Source: an uncultured Acidimicrobiales bacterium
Lineage (GTDB): Bacteria; Actinomycetota; Acidimicrobiia; Acidimicrobiales; SHLQ01
Reading direction: 5' to 3'
DNA length: 49,203 nucleotides
Assembly (NCBI GenBank): GCA_905479685.1
Contig: CAJQNJ010000016.1
Location: 1 to 49,203 of the forward strand
A program made the translations under genes and the position numbers. Below, piece after piece: positions 43,673 to 49,203 of the stretch. Numbering within the stretch: the first letter of the stretch is position 1; the number at the start of each line of letters is the position of its first letter. The notes below the pieces were generated by a model. The model searched no databases, had not been told where the DNA came from, and saw only the letters and a list, made by a program, of their open reading frames with translations.

Positions 43673-44185
43673 ATGAGTGACTTTCCAGTAGCACCACCAC
43701 CGCCCGACGGGGGCGGCAGGATTCCTGGCTCGCCTGGCTCACGATTCATTGCACGACTCATCGACTGGGCCATTGCGATGGTCCTCTTCGTTCCCTCCAT
43801 CGTGTTGTTCTTGATCGGCGCGGCGATCGGTAGCGGCCTGGGCGCCATCTTGATGTTTCTCGCAGCACTTCTCTACATCGCTGAGATCGTCGCGCTGTTC
43901 TACCTGCTGGTGTGGGTACAAGGGGTCACCGGACAGACCCCAGGCAAACGACATCAGGGGCTCATGTTGCTCGATAGCACCAGCGGGCAGCCGGTCGGGG
44001 GTAGCGGTGGCGTGATCCGGTGGCTCGTGGAAGCGATCACGGTCTTCATCTGTTACATCGGGTATCTCTGGATCTTCGTCGACAGTGACAAGAAGACGCT
44101 GTACGACAAGATTCTCGACAACGAGGTCGTCAACGTGCCCGCGACTTCGATCATGCCGATCTTTCCCGATGGCAAACCCTTCTAG
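43673..44185 (+). CDS. RDD-family membrane protein
   Basis: A 170-residue protein with a Pro/Gly-rich cytoplasmic N-terminus and the RDD domain: SRFIARLIDWAIAM (the Arg and Asp of the motif), two further helices, then GQTPGKRHQGLMLLD and FVDSDKKTLYDKILDN. RDD proteins are small transporters or assembly factors of poorly known role. The stop overlaps that of mmsA tail to tail by four bases. Confidence 0.85.
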   Translation: MSDFPVAPPPPDGGGRIPGSPGSRFIARLIDWAIAMVLFVPSIVLFLIGAAIGSGLGAILMFLAALLYIAEIVALFYLLVWVQGVTGQTPGKRHQGLMLLDSTSGQPVGGSGGVIRWLVEAITVFICYIGYLWIFVDSDKKTLYDKILDNEVVNVPATSIMPIFPDGKPF

Positions 44186-45669
44186 GAGTTCGTCGGGAAC
44201 CCGAGGTCGACCGTGCTTGTTGCGGGATCAGGCCACCGGGTGGTCGTCACCTTCGGTCGGGTGTAGAAGCGCATCCCTTCGGGGCCATACATCGTGGTAT
44301 CGCCGAAGAAGCTGTCGTTCCACCCACCGAAGCTGTGATAGCCAACCGGCACAGGAACAGGGACGTTGATTCCTACCATCCCAGCTTCCACCTCTTCTTG
44401 GAAGCGACGTGCGGCCCCACCGTCTCGCGTGAAGACCGCCGTGCCATTCCCCCACTGATTCTTCTCGATGATATCGATGGCTTCAGCGAAGGTTTCAACG
44501 CGAACGACGCTCAGTAGCGGCCCGAAGATCTCGTCCTTGTACACCGACATGTCCGTGGTGACGTTGTCGATCAGGCTCACGCCGAGGAAGAAACCATTCC
44601 CATCGAAGGTCGGTTGGCGACCATCGACCACAACAGTTGCACCAGCGGCCTTACCCGCCTCGATGTAGCCCGCAACTCGATCACGGTGTTCTGCAGTGAT
44701 CAGTGGTCCCATCTCGCTGCTCGGATCGGTTCCATCGCCGATGACCAGGCGGTCGGTGCGGGCACGGATGGCATCGATGAGCGGGTCGGCCGAGTCGCCG
44801 ACGGCAACGATGACCGAAATCGCCATACATCGCTCGCCTGCCGAGCCATATCCAGCAGAGACAGCCGCATCAGCAGCGAGGTCGATATCGGCGTCAGGAA
44901 GAACGACCATGTGATTCTTTGCACCACCCAGTGCCTGAACGCGCTTTCCATTGGCCGCCGCAGTTGTGTAGATGTATTTCGCGATCGGCGTGGACCCAAC
45001 GAAGCTGATGGCACGAACGAGCTCGTGCTCGAGAAGGGCGTCGACAGCGACCTTGTCGCCGTTGACGACGTTCAGCAGCCCATCAGGAAAGCCAGCCTCA
45101 TGGAACAATTCGGCGATGTACATCGGAGTCGAGGGATCACGCTCGGATGGTTTCAAGACAAAGGCATTTCCAGCGGCGATCGCGTTGGGAATCGTCCACA
45201 GCGGGATCATGGCCGGGAAGTTGAACGGCGTGATCCCAGCAACAACGCCGAGGGGCCGTCGAACAGTCTGCACATCGACCCCGGTCGAGGCATTCTCACT
45301 GAGGCTGCCCTTCAACACATCTGCCATGCCACACGCGAACTCGATGTTCTCGAGACCGCGAGCGACCTCGCCGGCCGAATCGCTCAGGACCTTGCCATGT
45401 TCTGACGTCAGTCGTCGAGCAATCTCATCGGAGTTGGCGTCGACCAAGTTGCGGAAGTTGTACATGAGCTTTGTGCGACGCGCGATGCTGACCTGGCGCC
45501 ATTCTTCATACGCTCGTTGCGACACTTGGACCGCGGAGTCGACTTCGGCGACGGTCGCCAGCGCTACCTCACCGGTTTGCTCGCCTGTGGCTGGATTGAA
45601 GACGGGCTTGGAGTTCCCCGAAGTTCCGGGCACCATGGCGCCATCGATCAGGTGATGTATTTGCTGCAT
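44182..45669 (-). CDS. mmsA: CoA-acylating methylmalonate/malonate semialdehyde dehydrogenase
   Basis: A 495-residue aldehyde dehydrogenase of the MmsA/IolA class. Class markers are MQQIHHLIDGAMVPG at the start, VVAGITPFNFPAMIPLW, FVLKPSERDPSTP, GAKNHMVVLPDAD, the catalytic cysteine in GSAGERCMAIS, and INVPVPVPVGYHSFGGW. The enzyme turns (methyl)malonate semialdehyde into propionyl- or acetyl-CoA in valine, beta-alanine, inositol or DMSP breakdown (the DddC role). The start at ATG 45669 fits the family N-terminus; a longer frame to 45909 overlaps dmdA and is rejected. It is divergent from dmdA across a region with strong repeats. Confidence 0.92.
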   Translation of the reverse strand: MQQIHHLIDGAMVPGTSGNSKPVFNPATGEQTGEVALATVAEVDSAVQVSQRAYEEWRQVSIARRTKLMYNFRNLVDANSDEIARRLTSEHGKVLSDSAGEVARGLENIEFACGMADVLKGSLSENASTGVDVQTVRRPLGVVAGITPFNFPAMIPLWTIPNAIAAGNAFVLKPSERDPSTPMYIAELFHEAGFPDGLLNVVNGDKVAVDALLEHELVRAISFVGSTPIAKYIYTTAAANGKRVQALGGAKNHMVVLPDADIDLAADAAVSAGYGSAGERCMAISVIVAVGDSADPLIDAIRARTDRLVIGDGTDPSSEMGPLITAEHRDRVAGYIEAGKAAGATVVVDGRQPTFDGNGFFLGVSLIDNVTTDMSVYKDEIFGPLLSVVRVETFAEAIDIIEKNQWGNGTAVFTRDGGAARRFQEEVEAGMVGINVPVPVPVGYHSFGGWNDSFFGDTTMYGPEGMRFYTRPKVTTTRWPDPATSTVDLGFPTNS

Positions 45670-45696
45670 GATGGATTCTTTTCGGTTTGAGACAAT

Positions 45697-45730
45697 GTGA
45701 TCGTATTGTCGTGGTGATCGTATTGTCGTG
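45697..45730. repeat. 17-bp perfect tandem repeat in the mmsA-dmdA spacer
   Basis: GTGATCGTATTGTCGTG occurs twice head to tail (45697-45713 and 45714-45730). Each copy contains ATTGTC; together with GACAAT at 45691-45696 the first copy makes a dyad GACAAT-N8-ATTGTC. It lies about 30-60 bases ahead of the mmsA start, where a repressor or activator would act. Confidence 0.75.
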
Positions 45731-45820
45731 CCGGTGCCTTTCACAATGTATGTGTCGGGGAGCGCTCCGATGACCCATTCGGCATCCGCATCGTGTCTTC
45801 GATGTTGGCAATCGATCCGT

Positions 45821-45844
45821 TGGACTGGACGATTGTCCAGTCCA
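45821..45844. promoter_or_regulatory. Perfect palindromic operator candidate ahead of dmdA
   Basis: TGGACTGGAC (45821-45830), GATT, and GTCCAGTCCA (45835-45844) form a perfect 10+10 dyad centred 30 bases before the dmdA start at 45862. The position overlaps the expected core promoter or leader, which suits repression. The same ATTGTC hexamer seen in the tandem repeat recurs in the dyad. The binding protein is not identified. Confidence 0.6.
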
Positions 45845-45861
45845 GTCTGCATACTGCTCGG

Positions 45862-46974
45862 ATGCATCGGATAACACTCAGCCCGCGCGTCCGCATGACG
45901 CCGTTCCACGCGTCGGTCGTGAAGGCGGGCGTCAGCGACATCACCGTCTACAACAAGATGGTCCTGCCCACGTCATACGGCGACCTGCAGGCGGAATATG
46001 ACCGGTTGATCAACGGCGTGGCGATGTGGGACGTGTCGGTCGAACGACAAGTGGAGATCAGTGGACCGGACGCGCATGCCTGCACCCAGTACCTCACTGC
46101 TCGGGACCTCTCGAGCATGGTCGAAGGTCAAGGCAAGTACGTTGCGATCTGCGACCATGCTGGTCGCATTCTCAACGACCCTGTCTTGATGAAACTGTCA
46201 GGCAATCGGTACTGGCTCTCGATCGCCGACAACGACATGTTGTTGTGGTGCAAGGCCATAGCCGCCGAGCGAGGTTTCGATGTTGTGGTGACCGAGCCCG
46301 ACGTCTCCCCGCTCGCCATCCAGGGGCCCAAGGCCGAAGACCTGCTCGCCGAACTGTTCGGTCAGCACATTCGCAAACTCAAGTACTTCTGGTTCGAGGA
46401 AACCGAGCTCGACGGGATTCCCCTCGTGCTCTGCAGGTCGGGGTGGAGCAAACAAGGTGGATTCGAGCTCTTCCTTCAGGACGGAAGCAGAGGGAACGAT
46501 CTTTGGGAAGCGGTGTCGAGTGCCGGGGAGAAATATGCGATCGGGCCTGGTGCACCGAACCACGTCGAACGGGTGGAAAGCGGTCTACTGAGTTTCGGCG
46601 GTGACAACACCCCGGACTCCAACCCATTCGAGGTCGGAATGGGTCGATACGTCGACACCGATACCGACGTCGAGTACATCGGGAAAGCAGCGCTCGTGGA
46701 CGTCGTTGCATCCGGGGGACCCGAGCGCCTCTTCGTCGGCGTGGAGGTCGGCGCTGAATTGACCGAGGCGTGGCCGCTACCCGAACGCACGCCGATCATG
46801 GTCGGCGCAGAGCAGGTGGGCACCCTGAGTGCAATCGTGCACAGCCACCGGCTTGATCGAACGATCGGACTCGCTCAGATCAAAAGGACGGTCGTCGAAG
46901 CAAACGCAACCGTCGTGGTCCAGACCCCAAGCGGACCCGCCGCAGCGACGATCACCACACTCCCGTTCATCTGA
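45862..46974 (+). CDS. dmdA: Dimethylsulfoniopropionate demethylase DmdA (GcvT-fold)
   Basis: A 370-residue tetrahydrofolate-dependent methyltransferase of the aminomethyltransferase fold, the same length as marine DmdA proteins. Blocks matching DmdA rather than GcvT include ITLSPRVRMTPF near the start, ITVYNKMVLPTSYGDL, MWDVSVERQVEISGPDA, WLSIADNDMLLW, EPDVSPLAIQGPKAEDLL, CRSGWSKQGGFELFL and HVERVESGLLSFGGD. DmdA moves a methyl group from DMSP to tetrahydrofolate, giving methylmercaptopropionate. The start is ATG 45862; an in-frame ATG at 45793 would run through the palindrome. It is divergent from mmsA. dmdB and dmdC are not in this window. A related sarcosine or betaine demethylase cannot be fully excluded. 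Confidence 0.78.
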   Translation: MHRITLSPRVRMTPFHASVVKAGVSDITVYNKMVLPTSYGDLQAEYDRLINGVAMWDVSVERQVEISGPDAHACTQYLTARDLSSMVEGQGKYVAICDHAGRILNDPVLMKLSGNRYWLSIADNDMLLWCKAIAAERGFDVVVTEPDVSPLAIQGPKAEDLLAELFGQHIRKLKYFWFEETELDGIPLVLCRSGWSKQGGFELFLQDGSRGNDLWEAVSSAGEKYAIGPGAPNHVERVESGLLSFGGDNTPDSNPFEVGMGRYVDTDTDVEYIGKAALVDVVASGGPERLFVGVEVGAELTEAWPLPERTPIMVGAEQVGTLSAIVHSHRLDRTIGLAQIKRTVVEANATVVVQTPSGPAAATITTLPFI

Positions 46975-47015
46975 GGGCTGGGCGACCTCGCTGAAGCAAC
47001 CCTCCGTTGACTCGA

Positions 47016-47663
47016 CTACCCCTCGTCGAGGTCGGCGCTGGCAATGAATCGTAGGATCTCGTAGAGCGCCCCAATCGCCACGCCTTCGCCATCATCGACA
47101 GGCGTCACCGGTAGGTCATATACGAGCACCTCGCGATCGCTCAGCTCAACGTTGCGCTCCGCATCGAGTCCGTTCAGCAGCGCCCGCATGCCGCGGTTCT
47201 CGTAGAGGGTCTCGAATCGCACGAATTCCACACCAGTATCTCGAGCTGTGCCGATCAAGAGCTCGAGCAGGAGCCGCCCGAAGCCACGACTTTGATAGTC
47301 ATCGACGACGGCCAGTGATGCCTCAGCAATCTTGGGGTCATCCTGCACGACGATCAGGCGAGCGATCGCCACACCCCGGCCTTCGTCGGTACCGATGTCG
47401 GAGTCCGCGGTTGGATCGGCGATCACCCAAGCGCGATGGCGATCGTGATCGATGTCGGTCAGGGACTCGAGGAGCTCCGTGCCGAGTCGTTCTCGTACGG
47501 TGAAGAACCGCAAGTATCTCGATCGTGGCGACATCTTCTTGAACGCGGCCTCGAGGCCAGGCCCATCGGTCGACCGAAGTGGTCGCATGACGAACGGTGA
47601 CCCGTCGTCGAGCGTTCCTCGGACACCGTCTGCATCGAGGGGAAGCTCCCAAGAAAGGTCCAT
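47016..47663 (-). CDS. GNAT-family N-acetyltransferase
   Basis: A 215-residue protein with the GNAT fold: MRPLRSTDGPGLEAAFKKMSPRSRYLRFF at the front, the acetyl-CoA pyrophosphate loop QSRGFGRLLLELLIGTARD (Q/R-x2-G-x-G/A), and FETLYENRGMRALLNGL after it. This sub-type resembles actinobacterial acetyltransferases that modify lysines or small molecules; the substrate is unknown. The gene converges with dmdA, with 41 bases between. Confidence 0.85.
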   Translation of the reverse strand: MDLSWELPLDADGVRGTLDDGSPFVMRPLRSTDGPGLEAAFKKMSPRSRYLRFFTVRERLGTELLESLTDIDHDRHRAWVIADPTADSDIGTDEGRGVAIARLIVVQDDPKIAEASLAVVDDYQSRGFGRLLLELLIGTARDTGVEFVRFETLYENRGMRALLNGLDAERNVELSDREVLVYDLPVTPVDDGEGVAIGALYEILRFIASADLDEG

Positions 47664-47798
47664 GATCTACTTGACGATCAACCGGGCGAGCGCGCCAAGC
47701 GGAACGATTCGCTCGAGCTCGTGGCCGTTCACCGCCAGATTGTCGGGGTCGGGAAGTTCGGGATCTCGCATCCGAGTTTCGTCATGCGTGGAGACTAC

Positions 47799-48926
47799 TC
47801 AATCCCACGCGCTGCGGACCCGAAGCGCAGCCGCGCCTGCAAGGACTACTCCGACTCCACCCGCGAGGGTGAAGAGCGTCTGACCAACGGCGCCGTAGGC
47901 AATGGGGGCGCTGAACGCGGCCACCGTCGCGGCGAAGAGTCCGGCGGCATCGAGGAGTGCAGATCCGACAGCTGCCCGCTCTGCACCGGTCACCTCGAGC
48001 ACGAGCACCTGAGCGCTCACGGATGCGAAGGACTCACCGGAACCGTGCAAGAGGCCAAAGACGATCGCGAAGCCGACCGAGGACACGGCGCCGTACCCGA
48101 ACATGGCGGGGAGCAAAATCAACAAGGCAGGCAGCATGACCACGGCGCCTCCACGGGCCTCGGCCAGCACACCGGCGAACCGAGGCATGACGAGCAGGGG
48201 TGCGCCAACGAACAGAATCACTACTGCGACCATTTGTGTCGATGCGCCGAGGTCGGTGAGGAATCGATCGACCGTCGAGTTGAAGATACCGATGTAGCCG
48301 AACACGATCAGCTGCACGATCATCGCTGCTTGCATCTTCGGACGACGGATCAGGGCCCCGAGATCGCTGTAGTTCACTGGCGCTACCGCAATCTCCGAGC
48401 CCAGGATCGCCAGTGTCGCCGGGGTGCCGACCACGGCCAACGCGATGCCCACGATGATGAATGGCGCCTCGAATCCAAGGGGCTCGAACGCGGCACCGAT
48501 CAGCGGGCCAGTGATGAAGCCGGCAACACCAGTTGACAGAAGAAGCCCGAGCTTCGCCCCACCGCCGGACGCGTCGAGGCCGATGAGGGTCTTGCGTGCG
48601 AGCATCGTGAACAGGCCCATGCCCACTCCGCTGAGCGACCTGCCCACGGCCAAAGCGAGCACACTGGTTCCGAATCCGAAACCAACGAGCCCCAAGATTC
48701 CAGCCAGTAGTGCGATGACTGCCAGCGGTCCCGTGCGTCCGCGATCGGCCATCGGGGCCAATACGAGTTGCACGACGAACGCTGCGCCGAAGCCGGCTCC
48801 AGCAATCAGCCCGACTTCGAGATCCGTGAGATCGAACGTTGTCTGAACATCCTCGAAGAACACGAAGACGACACCAAGCGCGGAGGCAAGAAGGAAATTC
48901 GTGGCATAGATCGTGAACACGCGCAT
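47799..48926 (-). CDS. Major facilitator superfamily transporter
   Basis: A 375-residue membrane protein of about twelve helices with the motif-A loop LAPMADRGRTGPL between helices 2 and 3 and a second GRSLSGVGMGLFTMLAR segment. It resembles multidrug/sugar-type exporters but the substrate is open. ATG 48926 overlaps the stop of the EamA gene as TGATG, so the two are translationally coupled. GTG 48929 just before is an alternative. Confidence 0.88.
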   Translation of the reverse strand: MRVFTIYATNFLLASALGVVFVFFEDVQTTFDLTDLEVGLIAGAGFGAAFVVQLVLAPMADRGRTGPLAVIALLAGILGLVGFGFGTSVLALAVGRSLSGVGMGLFTMLARKTLIGLDASGGGAKLGLLLSTGVAGFITGPLIGAAFEPLGFEAPFIIVGIALAVVGTPATLAILGSEIAVAPVNYSDLGALIRRPKMQAAMIVQLIVFGYIGIFNSTVDRFLTDLGASTQMVAVVILFVGAPLLVMPRFAGVLAEARGGAVVMLPALLILLPAMFGYGAVSSVGFAIVFGLLHGSGESFASVSAQVLVLEVTGAERAAVGSALLDAAGLFAATVAAFSAPIAYGAVGQTLFTLAGGVGVVLAGAAALRVRSAWD

Positions 48927-49203
48927 CACACGCGACCGTCCGCAATCGGACGACTGCTCGCGGTCACGACGATGTACACGCCGGAGACGACAAGGAGACC
49001 ACCGATGGCCTCGACCAGTCCGAGAACTTCGTCACGAATGAGCCAGCCGAAGAACACGCCGAACAGCGGAATCATGTATGCGGTCGATGCCGCCTGAGTG
49101 GGTGTTGCCTTGCGCACGACCGTTGCCAGCAACGCGAACGTGACGGCGTTGGCCGGGATCGCGGCGTACAGCAGGGGAGCGAACAGGCCGATCGTCCATT
49201 CGG
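48926..49203 (-). CDS. EamA/DMT-family transporter (5' part outside window)
   Basis: The last 91 codons of a drug/metabolite transporter whose beginning lies past the right edge. Visible are the helices LYAAIPANAVTFALLATVV, AASTAYMIPLFGVFFGWLI and GLVEAIGGLLVVSGVYIVV, with the EamA pattern of a proline-containing helix (YMIPLFGVFFG) followed by a glycine-rich final helix. It shares an operon with the following MFS gene through a one-base overlap. Confidence 0.8.
   Translation of the reverse strand, partial: EWTIGLFAPLLYAAIPANAVTFALLATVVRKATPTQAASTAYMIPLFGVFFGWLIRDEVLGLVEAIGGLLVVSGVYIVVTASSRPIADGRV

Noticed and set aside
45670-45909. N-terminal extension of mmsA by 80 codons
   Set aside because: The extension runs through the repeat region and into dmdA, and the family N-terminus starts at MQQIHHLIDG (45669).
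1-49203. Search for CRISPR arrays, tRNA genes, insertion sequences and att sites
   Set aside because: No regularly spaced direct repeats, no cloverleaf with a conserved T-loop, no transposase-like protein and no flanking terminal repeats were recognised by eye.

Overview
The window is high-GC bacterial chromosome that looks actinobacterial, most likely an aquatic or marine Actinomycetota of the class Acidimicrobiia (inference, no 16S here). Reasons: two WhiB-type iron-sulfur regulators, a SenX3/RegX3-like Pho two-component system with an actinobacterial-type Pho box (GTTCACC direct repeats), a ppk1-nudix pair like that of mycobacteria, a MoxR/VWA pair like mycobacterial Rv0958/Rv0959, and a DmdA-type DMSP demethylase. 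No phage, insertion sequence, CRISPR array, tRNA or rRNA was recognised. No gap between genes exceeds 300 bases.

Layout. 1-3.5 kb: the 5' part of a molybdopterin oxidoreductase gene, preceded in its operon by a fused 4Fe-4S/NrfD subunit, with a divergent LysR regulator. 3.5-8.1 kb: a secreted lysozyme-fold protein, a GntR/UTRA regulator, nitroreductase, universal stress protein, and an SRPBCC protein translationally coupled to an ATP-dependent DNA ligase. 8.1-13.3 kb: a 921-residue adenylate cyclase/NB-ARC fusion, a nitronate monooxygenase-like flavoprotein with the C-terminal remnant of an acyl-CoA dehydrogenase gene in front of it, and a PAP2 phosphatase. 13.4-20.4 kb: crotonase, Cys/Met-type PLP enzyme, a three-domain HisA-HisI-HisE fusion, small proteins, an MFS transporter and FdhD. 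FdhD may serve the molybdenum enzyme at the left edge.

20.4-30.1 kb is a complete phosphate system on the minus strand: pstS-pstC-pstA-pstB-phoU-phoR-phoB behind a clear Pho box, and just upstream ppk1 with a Nudix hydrolase, so phosphate sensing, uptake and polyphosphate storage sit together. 30.1-31.7 kb holds a conserved-looking small protein, a whiB gene, and a whiB-tatA operon that meets the first whiB at a bidirectional terminator. 31.7-38.5 kb: a LOG-family protein, a decayed HD-domain gene with an out-of-frame internal deletion, alpha/beta hydrolase, a large VWA protein, a GH1-like protein lacking the acid/base glutamate, and an ornithine cyclodeaminase-family protein. 38.6-44.2 kb: SpoU methyltransferase, TrpS, two membrane proteins, the MoxR-type ATPase partner of the VWA protein, and an RDD protein.

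44.2-49.2 kb: mmsA (methylmalonate/malonate semialdehyde dehydrogenase) and dmdA (DMSP demethylase) are divergent across 192 bp that carry a perfect 10+10 palindrome and a 17-bp tandem repeat. This is a candidate regulated DMSP catabolic locus. A GNAT acetyltransferase, an MFS transporter and the end of an EamA transporter finish the window. The most notable items are the HisA-HisI-HisE fusion, the dmdA/mmsA control region, the two decaying genes and the Mo/NrfD operon. I did not find evidence for a wholly novel defence or mobile system.
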